Source: Streptomyces curacoi
Lineage (GTDB): Bacteria; Actinomycetota; Actinomycetes; Streptomycetales; Streptomycetaceae
DNA: 64,000 nt
NCBI RefSeq assembly: GCF_001513975.1
Contig: NZ_KQ947991.1
Coordinates: 131,732-195,731 of the forward strand
Direction of reading: 5' to 3'
A program made the position numbers and the translations under genes. A model generated the notes under the pieces. That model was not told the origin of the DNA, did no database searches, and was given only the letters and a program-made list of their open reading frames with translations. How positions within the stretch are numbered: position 1 is the stretch's first letter; each line of letters opens with the position of its first letter. Below, in pieces: positions 1-8,200 of the stretch.

Positions 1-306
1 GGCGAGGATCTCCGGATCGACCGGGTCGGCGGCCATGACCTGCTCCCACTTCGGCCACTCCGTGTTGCCGACCATGATCGCGACCGGTGAGCCGAGCGTC
101 AGACCGTGCCGGACGCCGCCGAGGAAGGTGACCTCGTCGCGCTCGAACTTCATCCGCGCCCCGCGTCCATAACCGAGCCGGCGCCGGGCCAGGTGGTCCG
201 CCACCATCTCCGTGGTGATCGGCACGCCGGCGGGAAGGCCCTCCAGCGTCGCGACGAGTGCGGGGCCGTGGGACTCCCCCGCGGTCAGCCAGCGCAACCT
301 GCTCAA
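1..306 (-). CDS. aroC: chorismate synthase, N-terminal part (cut by window edge)
   Basis: Chorismate synthase converts 5-enolpyruvylshikimate-3-phosphate to chorismate, the last step of the shikimate pathway. Only the first 102 codons are present; the gene runs off the left edge. The N-terminus reads SRLRWLTAGESHGP, and further on GRGARMKFERDEV and GGVRHGLTLGSP, all signature stretches of AroC that bind substrate and reduced FMN. The start appears to be TTG, because the conserved SRLRW begins directly after it and a GAGGAGC ribosome-binding site lies just upstream; no ATG or GTG fits. The gene lies 184 bases downstream of aroE in the same direction, so the two consecutive pathway enzymes are probably co-transcribed. 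The assignment is very secure. Confidence 0.95.
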   Translation of the reverse strand, partial: MSRLRWLTAGESHGPALVATLEGLPAGVPITTEMVADHLARRRLGYGRGARMKFERDEVTFLGGVRHGLTLGSPVAIMVGNTEWPKWEQVMAADPVDPEILA

Positions 307-490
307 CGGTGCTCCTCAGTCTCGCGCCCTGGTACTGCCCTGCGTACGCGCGTCCTCCGCGTACGGCGACGGCGCGACCAGGTGCGCGGCCCCGGCCCGC
401 CACCTCCGATCCTCCCATGTCCGGCGCCGGTCCCCGGCCGCCGGTCCATCAGGCGGACGGCGGATGGACAGCGCCGGGTACCGGAAGGGA

Positions 491-1336
491 TCAGTCCTGA
501 CGGGCCGCGAGAGCGCGCTCCCCCGCCTTGCGCATGGCGTCCAGGGGCGCCGGGACACGGCCGGTCATCTGCTCGACCTGCAGCACCGCCTGGTGCACCA
601 GCAGGTCGAGCCCGCTGACGACGGCTCCGCCGTACATGGACCAGCGGGCCGCGAGGGCGGTGGGCCAGGGGTCGTAGAGCACGTCGAACAAGGTGGCCGG
701 GCGCTCCGGTACCGCGGAGGCGAGGGCATCCGTGGTGCCGGCCGGGGTGGTGGCGATCACCAGCGGGGCGCGCAGTGCCTGGTCCGCGTCGGACCAGTCG
801 GCCGTACGGACCTCGACGTCGAGCCGCTCGCCCCACTGCCGCATCTCGGCGGCGCGGGCCTCGCTGCGTACGTACGCCACGACCTCACCGGTGCAGATGC
901 GCGCGAGCGCGGCCAACGCGGAGGACGCCGTGGCGCCCGCGCCGAGGATGGCCGCCGAGTCGACCTGTTCGATTCCGCGCTCCCGCAGGGCGGCGACCAT
1001 GCCGGGGATGTCGGTGTTGTCGCCGACGCGGCGGTCGTCGTCGGTGAGGACGACCGTGTTGACCGCCTCGACCGAGGCCGCCGTCTCGCTGATCTCGTCG
1101 AGCAGCGGAATGACGGCCCGCTTGAGCGGCATGGTCAGCGACAGCCCGGCCCACTCCGGCCCGAGTTCCGCGAAGAACCCGGGCAGAGCGGCCTCGTCGA
1201 TCTCGAAGCGGTCGTACGACCAGCCGGTCAGCCGCAGCTCCTCGTATGCGGCGCGGTGCAGCACCGGGGAGAGGGAGTGGTCGATGGGCTTGCCGAGTAC
1301 GGCGGCCCGACGGGCGTCAGTTGCCCGAGCTCTCAT
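491..1336 (-). CDS. aroE: shikimate dehydrogenase
   Basis: NADP-dependent reduction of 3-dehydroshikimate to shikimate, the fourth step of the shikimate pathway, in the cytoplasm. The 281-residue protein has the substrate-binding domain first (HSLSPVLHRAAY near residues 20-31, and SLTMPLK with the catalytic lysine near 71). It continues with NTDIPG and a Rossmann domain with the AILGAGATASSALAAL glycine-rich loop. Length is normal for the family. The ATG start overlaps the 3' end of mltG by 20 bases, which points to translational coupling. Downstream comes aroC. Why mltG precedes aroE is unclear, but the arrangement is common in Streptomyces as far as I know. Confidence 0.95.
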   Translation of the reverse strand: MRARATDARRAAVLGKPIDHSLSPVLHRAAYEELRLTGWSYDRFEIDEAALPGFFAELGPEWAGLSLTMPLKRAVIPLLDEISETAASVEAVNTVVLTDDDRRVGDNTDIPGMVAALRERGIEQVDSAAILGAGATASSALAALARICTGEVVAYVRSEARAAEMRQWGERLDVEVRTADWSDADQALRAPLVIATTPAGTTDALASAVPERPATLFDVLYDPWPTALAARWSMYGGAVVSGLDLLVHQAVLQVEQMTGRVPAPLDAMRKAGERALAARQD

Positions 1337-2978
1337 TGAACTTGTCCTTGAGCTTCTGGAATTCGTCGTGGGTCCTGGCGAATTCGGTCTTGCTCACACC
1401 GTCGACGGCCACGAAGTAGTACCAGCCGTCGTGTGTCGGATTCAGCGTCGCCTTCATCGCGATGTCTCCCGGATTTCCGATGGGACCGGGCGGCAGACCC
1501 TTCTGCGTGTACGTGTTGTACGGGTCCTGATTGCTGTTGATCTCCGACTCGCTGATGTTGATGTTGCTCTCGCCCTTCAGGTAATTGAAGGTCGAGTCGA
1601 ACTGCAACAGCCCGTACGTCTCGGGGTTCGCGAGATCGAGCCGGTTGTAGACCACCTCCGCCATCTTGCGGTAGTCGTCCTCGGTCTTGCCCTCGGCCTG
1701 GACGAGGCTGGCGACCGTGACCACCTGCAGCGGGTTGTCCAGCTTGAGCGCCTTGGCCTTGGCCTCCAGGTCGAGCGCCTCGTACTTCTCCGCGGCCTGG
1801 GTCACCATCTCCTTCAGCACCGCCTCGGGCTTCATGCCCTTGGCGGCGGCATAGGTGCCGGGGTGGAGGAAGCCTTCCAGGGGGTCCTTGATCTCGCTGT
1901 TGTCGTTCGCCCAGCTGGGAAGTCCGAGGCTCTTGTACTTCTGCTCGGCGACCTTCTTGGTCGTGCCGGCGGACAGTTCGAGCTTGGTGTCGATCGCCTT
2001 GTACACACTCAGATTGCGCTCACCCGGCCTGACCAGGACGTTGTTCTGGCTCTTCGGGTCGAGCATCATCTCGACGGCGGCCGCGGCGGACATCTGCTTG
2101 TGCAGAATGTAGGCACCGGCCTGGATCGACTTCCCCTCGGGATTGTCCGACTGGGCGGCCACAAAGGCATCGACGCTCTTGACGACGCCGGCTTCTTTCA
2201 GCTTCTGGCCGATCACCGAGCCGAAAGCGCCCTTGGGGATCTCGACCGTGACCGTCTCGTTCGTGCCGTCGCCGGCGAAGTCCGGCGGCGCGCCGAAACG
2301 ATCCTGGTAAAACTGATACCCGAAATATCCGACTCCGCCCACGCCTGCTCCGAGCACCAGCAGGACCACCAGACAGGCGTACCCGCTGCGGCGTTTCTTG
2401 GACTTGCTGCCCCGGCCCCGGCGCTCCCCCCGCCCCCGGCCGGCCCCCGAGTCGTCGTCGGAGTCGTCGTCGCCGCCGCCGGCGAAGAACGCGTGTTCAC
2501 CCTGGTCCGGGCCGGGATCCCAGTCGGTCTGGGGCGGCTCCGGTTCGGCCTGGCGTCGGCTCGGCGGCTCCGGCGGCGGGTATGCGTCGGGCGTGCCGTA
2601 GTAGTCGGGCTGCTGACCGCCGTACGCCGCGGCCTGCTGTCCGTAGGGGTCCGCCGGGTCGGGGTACTGGGCGTGCGCGTGGGTGCCGGTTCCCCAGCCG
2701 CCGTTGTCGTACGGCTGCTGGCCCTGGCCCTCGTACTGCTGCTGCTCGTACTGCTGCTGGTACTGCTGCTGCGCCTGACCATATGCGGCCTGCTGGCCGT
2801 CGCCCCAGTCGCCGTAGTGCTGCTGCTGCGGCTGCTGCTCCGGATAGTGCTGCGGCTGGCCGCCGTAGGCAGCCTGCTGGCCCGGACGGGCCTGCTGCCC
2901 TTCCCATCCGCCGTCCCCGTACAACGGGTCCTCCGGATGCCACGGTTCGGAGCCTGGGCCCCGGCCATACTCAGTCAT
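1317..2978 (-). CDS. mltG: endolytic murein transglycosylase (YceG/MltG family) with long Gln/Tyr-rich N-terminal tail
   Basis: MltG cleaves nascent peptidoglycan strands at the membrane and is thought to set glycan chain length. The 553-residue protein has three parts. A cytoplasmic low-complexity tail (about 1-160) is rich in Gln, Tyr and Gly with runs such as QQYQQQYEQQQY, followed by an acidic patch and a basic patch (KSKKRR). One membrane helix spans about 199-221. The extracellular YceG domain follows, with LEGFLHPGTY near 367-376, the presumed catalytic glutamate E429 in VQAEGKT, VVYNRL, and LQFDSTFNY near 458-466. The tail is much longer than in enteric MltG, whose N-terminus is short. 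The gene lies between ruvX and aroE on the same strand. The ATG start has AGGGGATC just upstream. Confidence 0.92.
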   Translation of the reverse strand: MTEYGRGPGSEPWHPEDPLYGDGGWEGQQARPGQQAAYGGQPQHYPEQQPQQQHYGDWGDGQQAAYGQAQQQYQQQYEQQQYEGQGQQPYDNGGWGTGTHAHAQYPDPADPYGQQAAAYGGQQPDYYGTPDAYPPPEPPSRRQAEPEPPQTDWDPGPDQGEHAFFAGGGDDDSDDDSGAGRGRGERRGRGSKSKKRRSGYACLVVLLVLGAGVGGVGYFGYQFYQDRFGAPPDFAGDGTNETVTVEIPKGAFGSVIGQKLKEAGVVKSVDAFVAAQSDNPEGKSIQAGAYILHKQMSAAAAVEMMLDPKSQNNVLVRPGERNLSVYKAIDTKLELSAGTTKKVAEQKYKSLGLPSWANDNSEIKDPLEGFLHPGTYAAAKGMKPEAVLKEMVTQAAEKYEALDLEAKAKALKLDNPLQVVTVASLVQAEGKTEDDYRKMAEVVYNRLDLANPETYGLLQFDSTFNYLKGESNINISESEINSNQDPYNTYTQKGLPPGPIGNPGDIAMKATLNPTHDGWYYFVAVDGVSKTEFARTHDEFQKLKDKFNESSGN

Positions 2979-3102
2979 CGATCCCCTAGAGCCGCGAGGC
3001 GGCGGTCACGCGGCTGATGAAGATCCGGCTCCCGTCCCGCCTCTCTCTGTGCACCGGCTGTTCGAACACCGGCGCATCGCGCGGAACGTTACCGTATCGC
3101 GA

Positions 3103-3606
3103 TCAGATGACCACTTCGACGCCCTCTCCGGGTGCTTTACCTGACACCCGTTCGGATTCGAGCGCCTGCTGCAGGATGATCACAGCGGCTGCCTGGTCGA
3201 TCACCGACCGGCCCTTCTTGGACTTCACGCCCGAGGCGCGCAGTCCCTGACTGGCCGTCACGGTCGTCATCCGCTCGTCCACGAGTCTGACCGGTACGGG
3301 CGCGATCATGCGGGCCAGTTCCTGGGCGAAGCCCCTGACCTTGGCCGCGGCCGGGCCCTCGCCCCCCTTGAGGGAGCGAGGGAGTCCGACGACGACCTCG
3401 ATCGGCTCGTACTCCTCGACGAGCTGCCGGAGGCGGCGGTGAGCTGCCGGGATGTCCCGGCCCGGGACCGTCTCCACCGGCGTGGCGAGGATCCCGTCGG
3501 GGTCGCACGAGGCGACCCCGATGCGGGCGTCCCCGACGTCGATCGCCAGGCGACGGCCGCGGCGCATGCCACGGCCCTCGCCGCTCGGCTGTGCTTCGGC
3601 GCTCAC
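3103..3606 (-). CDS. ruvX: Holliday junction resolvase-like protein (YqgF/RuvX)
   Basis: Member of the RNase H-fold YqgF family, linked to pre-16S rRNA processing and, in some species, to Holliday junction cleavage. The 167-residue protein carries LAIDVGDARIGVASCDPDG near the start (first catalytic Asp), VVGLPRSLKG in the middle, and VRLVDERMTTVTA near the C-terminal third, in the usual family order. The GTG start overlaps the alaS stop in a GTGA junction, so translation is probably coupled to alaS, an adjacency common in bacteria. The next gene downstream is mltG, 124 bases away. The name is by family only; which of the two activities applies here cannot be told from sequence. Confidence 0.93.
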   Translation of the reverse strand: MSAEAQPSGEGRGMRRGRRLAIDVGDARIGVASCDPDGILATPVETVPGRDIPAAHRRLRQLVEEYEPIEVVVGLPRSLKGGEGPAAAKVRGFAQELARMIAPVPVRLVDERMTTVTASQGLRASGVKSKKGRSVIDQAAAVIILQQALESERVSGKAPGEGVEVVI

Positions 3607-6275
3607 TTGGCCGTTTCCGCCACGAGCCGCTCGACGGCCTCTACGGCCTCACCGACGGCGGCCGGGTTCTGGCCGCCGCCCTGGGCGACGTCCGGCTTGC
3701 CGCCACCGCCGCCGCCGAGGGTCTTGGCGGCCGTACGGACCAGGTCGCCGGCCTTGAGGCCGCGCTCGCGGCCGGCCTCGTTGGTGGCGATGACCGTGAG
3801 CGGCTTGCCGTTGTTGACCGTGAAGAGGGCCACGACGGCGGCCCGGCCGCCCTGGATACGGCCGCGGACGTCCAGGACCAGCTTGCGCAGGTCGTCCGGC
3901 GTCGTGCCGTCCGGGACCTGACCGGTGACGACGGCGATGCCGCGCACGTCCTTGGCGGACTCGGCGAGACCGGCGGCGGCCTGGAGGACCTTCTCGGCGC
4001 GGAACTTCTCGATCTCCTTCTCGGCGTCCTTCAGCTTGCCGAGCATGGCGGAGACCTTCTCCGGGAGGTCTTCCGGGCGGCCCTTGAGCAGTTCGGTGAG
4101 CTGGTTGACCACCGTGTGCTCGCGGGCGAGGAAGTTGTAGGCGTCGACGCCGACGAGGGCCTCGATACGGCGCACACCGGAGCCGATGGACGACTCGCCG
4201 AGCAGCTTCACCAGGCCCAGCTGGGCGGTGTTGTGCACGTGCGTGCCGCCGCACAGCTCCTTGGAGAAGTCGCCGATGGTCACCACGCGCACGCGCTCGC
4301 CGTACTTCTCGCCGAACTCGGCGATGGCGCCCTGCTTCTTCGCCTCGTCGATGCCCATGACCTCGGCCTGGACGTCCAGGTCGCGGGCGAGGATCTCGTT
4401 GATCTTCTGCTCGACGTCGGTCATCACGGCCGTCGGGACGGCGGACGGCGAGCCGAAGTCGAAGCGGAAGCGGCCGGGCTGGTTCTCGGAGCCGGCCTGG
4501 GCGGCCGTCGGGCCGAGGGCGTCGCGCAGGGCCTGGTGGGTGAGGTGGGTGGCCGAGTGGGCGCGGGCGATGGCCTTGCGGCGCCGGTTGTCGATCGAGG
4601 CGTGGGCCTTGGCACCGACCGTCACCTCGCCCACCTGGACGACGCCCTTGTGGACGTACACGCCCGGCACCGGCTTCTGGCAGTCGCGGATCTCGATGAC
4701 GGCACCGGAGTCGACCTTGATGCGGCCGGTGTCGCCGATCTGGCCGCCGCCCTCGGCGTAGAACGGGGTCCGGTCGAGGACGATCTCGACCTCGTCGCCC
4801 TCGGTGGCGGCCGGGGAGGAGGCGCCGTCGACGAGGATGCCGACGATCGTGGACTCGCCCTCGGTGTCGGTGTAGCCGATGAAGTCGGTCTCTCCGACCT
4901 TGTCGGCGATCTCCCGGTAGGCACCGGCGCCGGCGTGGCCGGTCTTCTTGGCCTGGGCGTCGGCCTTGGCGCGCTCCCGCTGCTCCTTCATCAGGCGGCG
5001 GAAGCCGTACTCGTCCACGGACAGCCCCTGCTCGGCGGCCATCTCCAGGGTGAGGTCGATCGGGAAGCCCCAGGTGTCGTGGAGCAGGAACGCCTTGTCG
5101 CCGGGCAGGACCGTGGAGCCGGCGGCCTTGGTGTCGCTGACGGCGGTGTCGAGGATGTTGGTGCCGGCCTTCAGCGTCTTGAGGAAGGCGTTCTCCTCGG
5201 CGAGAGCGACCTTCTCGATGCGCTCGCGGTCGGTGACGAGCTCGGGGTACTGCTGGCCCATCATGCCGATGACGACGTCGATCAGGTCCTTGACGACCGG
5301 GCCGGTGGCGCCGAGCAGCCGCATGTTGCGGATGGCGCGGCGCATGATGCGGCGCAGCACGTAGCCGCGGCCCTCGTTGCCCGGCGTCACGCCGTCGCCG
5401 ATGAGCATGGTGGCCGTACGCATGTGGTCGGTGACCACGCGCAGGGAGACGTCCGAGGCGTGGGCGTCGCCGTAGGCGACACCGGTCAGCTCGGTGGCCT
5501 TCTTGATGACGGCCATGGAGGTGTCGATCTCGTACATGTTCTGCACGCCCTGCAGAATCATGGCGAGTCGCTCCAGGCCGAGGCCCGTGTCGATGTTCTT
5601 GCTCGGCAGGTCGCCGAGGATCTCGAAGTTGTCCTTGCCGGTGCCCTGGCCGCGCTCGTACTGCATGAAGACGAGGTTCCAGATCTCCACGTACCGCTCG
5701 TCGTTGACGGCGGGGCCGCCCTCGACGCCGAACTCGGGGCCGCGGTCGTAGTTGATCTCGGAGCACGGGCCGCACGGGCCGGGGACGCCCATGGACCAGA
5801 AGTTGTCCTTCATGCCCAGGCGCTGGATGCGCTCCAGGGGCACACCGACGACCTCGTGCCAGATGCGCTCGGCCTCGTCGTCGTCCTTGTAGACGGTGAT
5901 CCACAGACGCTCGGGGTCGAGGCCGTAACCGCCCTTGTCCTGGGGGCTGGTGAGCAGCTCCCAGGCGAGCTTGATGGCGCCTTCCTTGAAGTAGTCGCCG
6001 AAGGAGAAGTTGCCGCACATCTGGAAGAACGTGCCGTGCCGCGTGGTCTTGCCGACCTCTTCGATGTCGGGCGTGCGCACGCACTTCTGCACGCTGGTGG
6101 CGCGCGGGAACGGCGGCTTGACCTCACCCAGGAAGTAGGGCTTGAAGGGCACCATGCCGGCCGGGACGAGGAGCAGAGTCGGGTCGTCCGCGATGAGCGA
6201 CGCCGAAGGGACAACGGTGTGCCCACGCTCCTCGAAGAAGCTCAGCCAGCGGCGGCGAATCTCGGCCGACTCCAT
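3603..6275 (-). CDS. alaS: alanyl-tRNA synthetase
   Basis: Charges tRNA-Ala with alanine and clears mischarged Ser/Gly-tRNA-Ala. At 890 residues it is full length. The class II catalytic core is first (RRWLSFFEERGH, then RTPDIEEVGKTTRHGTFFQM and GPCSEI). The editing domain follows with HSATHL and the zinc-binding CGGTHV, and a C-terminal DHHA1 domain ends with a Gly-rich GGGGGGKPDVAQGGG segment. The start ATG shares one base with the stop of the preceding small gene, and the stop overlaps ruvX (GTGA), so it is the centre of a tightly packed operon. A 922-codon open frame on the opposite strand is an artefact of high GC. Confidence 0.98.
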   Translation of the reverse strand: MESAEIRRRWLSFFEERGHTVVPSASLIADDPTLLLVPAGMVPFKPYFLGEVKPPFPRATSVQKCVRTPDIEEVGKTTRHGTFFQMCGNFSFGDYFKEGAIKLAWELLTSPQDKGGYGLDPERLWITVYKDDDEAERIWHEVVGVPLERIQRLGMKDNFWSMGVPGPCGPCSEINYDRGPEFGVEGGPAVNDERYVEIWNLVFMQYERGQGTGKDNFEILGDLPSKNIDTGLGLERLAMILQGVQNMYEIDTSMAVIKKATELTGVAYGDAHASDVSLRVVTDHMRTATMLIGDGVTPGNEGRGYVLRRIMRRAIRNMRLLGATGPVVKDLIDVVIGMMGQQYPELVTDRERIEKVALAEENAFLKTLKAGTNILDTAVSDTKAAGSTVLPGDKAFLLHDTWGFPIDLTLEMAAEQGLSVDEYGFRRLMKEQRERAKADAQAKKTGHAGAGAYREIADKVGETDFIGYTDTEGESTIVGILVDGASSPAATEGDEVEIVLDRTPFYAEGGGQIGDTGRIKVDSGAVIEIRDCQKPVPGVYVHKGVVQVGEVTVGAKAHASIDNRRRKAIARAHSATHLTHQALRDALGPTAAQAGSENQPGRFRFDFGSPSAVPTAVMTDVEQKINEILARDLDVQAEVMGIDEAKKQGAIAEFGEKYGERVRVVTIGDFSKELCGGTHVHNTAQLGLVKLLGESSIGSGVRRIEALVGVDAYNFLAREHTVVNQLTELLKGRPEDLPEKVSAMLGKLKDAEKEIEKFRAEKVLQAAAGLAESAKDVRGIAVVTGQVPDGTTPDDLRKLVLDVRGRIQGGRAAVVALFTVNNGKPLTVIATNEAGRERGLKAGDLVRTAAKTLGGGGGGKPDVAQGGGQNPAAVGEAVEAVERLVAETAK

Positions 6276-6622
6276 CAGTGGTCCTCATTCCGGTTGTTCG
6301 AGTACGTCGGGTTCTCGATGTACTTCGGGTTGCTGCGGTTGTTCTCGATGGCGGCGTAGCGCCGGGGCGCGGGGAGTTCGGGGCTCTCCCGGATGCCGAG
6401 CGCGTCCTCCAACTCGGCCTCCCGCTGGGCCATGTTGTCGCGCACGTCGAGGGCGAAGCCCACCGCGCGGTCCTTCAGCCGTTGGCCGGTCTCCAGGGCC
6501 TTGTTCGCCGCGGTCGCGGCGAGGCTCTCCGGGGTCAGTTGCTTCAGCTTGCGATTGACCTTGGTAGTCGCCCACACACCGGCGGCGACGCCCGTGGTGA
6601 ACCAGAACGTACGACGGAACAT
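6275..6622 (-). CDS. small conserved actinobacterial protein (DUF6167-like)
   Basis: This 115-residue protein starts with a short hydrophobic stretch (FWFTTGVAAGVWATT, residues 6-20) that could be a single membrane anchor. A charged, helix-prone middle follows, and the tail is Asn/Tyr-rich (NNRSNPKYIENPTYSNNRNEDH region). It resembles the uncharacterised DUF6167 proteins found next to alaS in Streptomyces. It overlaps the alaS start by one base and lies 16 bases after the DUF948 gene, so the three are surely co-transcribed. No catalytic motif is seen. A cell-envelope role is only a guess from the predicted anchor and the neighbouring DUF948 protein. Confidence 0.8.
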   Translation of the reverse strand: MFRRTFWFTTGVAAGVWATTKVNRKLKQLTPESLAATAANKALETGQRLKDRAVGFALDVRDNMAQREAELEDALGIRESPELPAPRRYAAIENNRSNPKYIENPTYSNNRNEDH

Positions 6623-6638
6623 CGCTCGGTCTCAGTCC

Positions 6639-7073
6639 TTACTTCCGCTTGCGTCGTGCGGCGGGAACCGTGCGGCCCAAGATCACGGTACGCCGGGGCG
6701 TCTTGGCGGGCACGTCCTCCTTGCGGCCGCCGAGAGCGCGGCGCACGCCGTAGCCGAAGGCCGCGACCTTGACCAGGGGGCCGCCGAAGGTGGAGGCGAC
6801 GGTGGTCGACAACGCGGAGGCGTTGGACGTGACCTCCTGGACGTCCGAGGCGATCGCGTCGACCCGGTCGATCTGGGTCTGCGCGGAGCGCACCGCCGCG
6901 GAGGCATCAGCCAGGAGCGGGACCGCCTGGTCGGTCACGTCCGCGACCAGCTTGGTCGTCGCCCTGAGCGTCTGGGCCAGCCTCGCCAGCGCGACGGCGA
7001 GGAAGGAGACCAGGATCGCCCAGAAGACGGCCACCAGGATCCCGGCAACCTCTCCACCGGACACTGTGTGCAC
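6639..7073 (-). CDS. DUF948-family membrane protein
   Basis: A 144-residue protein with one N-terminal membrane helix (GILVAVFWAILVSFLAVALARL, about residues 11-32). A long heptad-rich coiled-coil region of Ala, Val, Asp and Ser follows (about 35-95), and the tail is strongly basic (RRTVILGRTVPAARRKRK). This is the layout of DUF948 proteins, which are membrane-anchored coiled coils of unknown function, sometimes annotated as general-stress proteins. The start is GTG with GGGAGCGG just upstream. It is the first gene of the alaS operon, 205 bases downstream of the rpsD transcription unit. Confidence 0.82.
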   Translation of the reverse strand: MHTVSGGEVAGILVAVFWAILVSFLAVALARLAQTLRATTKLVADVTDQAVPLLADASAAVRSAQTQIDRVDAIASDVQEVTSNASALSTTVASTFGGPLVKVAAFGYGVRRALGGRKEDVPAKTPRRTVILGRTVPAARRKRK

Positions 7074-7202
7074 CCGCTCCCTGAAACGTGCCTCTACATC
7101 GGTCTACATCGAGAAAGTCGTGCACCGAGCCTATCGCGCCGGGGATGCCGCTCTGCACCGGATTACCGCTCGCGCGGAGCGGAGTTGCCGTGGGTGTGCG
7201 AA

Positions 7203-7247
7203 AGCCCGCCGCCTCGTCCGCCCGGAGGGGCGGGGAGGCGACGGGCT
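7203..7247 (-). terminator. rho-independent terminator-like hairpin after rpsD
   Basis: A long stem with arms AGCCCGCCGCCTC and GAGGCGACGGGCT (one mismatch) encloses a second stem, CCGCCC/GGGCGG. It begins 31 bases beyond the rpsD stop and precedes the alaS operon, so it probably ends rpsD transcription. There is no clear U-run, as is usual in Streptomyces. Confidence 0.7.
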
Positions 7248-7278
7248 CAGGCGCAGAAGCCCTACGACCGCTGAAGGA

Positions 7279-7893
7279 TCAACGGGCGTAGTACTCGACG
7301 ACGAGCTGCTCGTCGCAGATCACCGGGATCTCCTTGCGGTTCGGCTCGCGGTCCAGGCGGAACGCCAGGGCCTTGAGGTTCACCTGGAGGTAGCGCGGGG
7401 TCTCACCCTCGGGGGCGAAACCACCCTCACGGGCGATGGAGAAGAGGGTCTTCTCGCGGCTGCGCTCGCGGACCATCACGACGTCGTCGGGACGGACACG
7501 GAACGACGGCTTGTCGACCTTCTGGCCGTTGACCTCGATGTGGCCGTGCACGACCATCTGACGGGCCTGGTAGATGGTGCGGGCGATGCCCGAACGCAGG
7601 ACCAGGGCGTCGAGACGGCGCTCGAGCTCCACGATCAGGGCCTCACCGGTCTTGCCCTGAACCTTGGACGCGCGCTCGTAGGCGCGGACCAGCTGGCGCT
7701 CGGAGATGTCGTACTGCGCGCGCAGACGCTGCTTCTCCAGCAGACGGACCTTGTAGTCCGAGTTCTGCTTGCGGCCACGGCCGTGCTCACCCGGCGGGTA
7801 GGGGCGGGCCTCGAAGTACTTGACGGCCTTCGGGGTCAGCGCGATGCCGAGGGCACGCGACTTCTTGACCTTGGGGCGGGACTGGTTCGCCAC
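7279..7893 (-). CDS. rpsD: 30S ribosomal protein S4
   Basis: Primary 16S rRNA-binding protein of the small subunit, 204 residues. The N-terminal domain reads MANQSRPKVKKSRALG and then RPYPPGEHGRGR. It lacks the cysteine cluster of the zinc-binding C+ form of S4, so it is the zinc-independent type. The S4 RNA-binding domain lies near residues 92-150 (RRLDALVLRSGIARTIYQAR, VHGHIEVNG), and the C-terminus ends VVEYYAR. The gene stands alone rather than in the alpha operon, as in other actinobacteria. The start is GTG with AAGGAAG upstream. A leader of about 300 bases precedes it. Confidence 0.98.
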   Translation of the reverse strand: MANQSRPKVKKSRALGIALTPKAVKYFEARPYPPGEHGRGRKQNSDYKVRLLEKQRLRAQYDISERQLVRAYERASKVQGKTGEALIVELERRLDALVLRSGIARTIYQARQMVVHGHIEVNGQKVDKPSFRVRPDDVVMVRERSREKTLFSIAREGGFAPEGETPRYLQVNLKALAFRLDREPNRKEIPVICDEQLVVEYYAR

Positions 7894-8200
7894 TTGATCT
7901 TCCTTGTCTGTTTTTCATCGGCTGCCTCAGGGTTACGGGAGGTCGCAATCCGCAGCCGGGGAATCCCGACAGGTCCGCGAGGGACTTGCCAGGTAGCCGC
8001 TCCCCTGGTCTGGGCACATACGTGCAGCACACGAACGGCCCACCGACCGGTCCCGGGATCCCGGGTGGTGGTGGGCTGCCCGCGACACCTACGACGGTGC
8101 GCGACGCTCCTGGATCAAAAGATCCGGCTGGTTGTCCCGCCTGAGGCGCCGACCGGAGCCGGACACGGGACGCAGCACTTCGAGCGAGTCTACAGGCTGT
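7894..8200 (-). promoter_or_regulatory. rpsD leader/promoter region with strong palindrome
   Basis: No gene is seen in these 307 bases between rarA and rpsD. Positions 8039-8075 form an imperfect inverted repeat centred on the perfect palindrome CCCGGGATCCCGGG (8052-8065), with outer arms CCCACC/GGTGGG. In other bacteria S4 represses its own mRNA by binding a structured leader, so a similar role is possible here, but nothing in the sequence proves it. A TAGACT hexamer on the minus strand near 8190 could be a -10 element, with no convincing -35. Confidence 0.35.

Noticed and set aside
3591..6359. 922-codon open frame antisense to alaS
   Set aside because: alaS on the other strand is unmistakable; long antisense frames arise from G/C third positions. 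The same applies to 693-3017, 10953-12302, 15312-17606 and 30869-33139.
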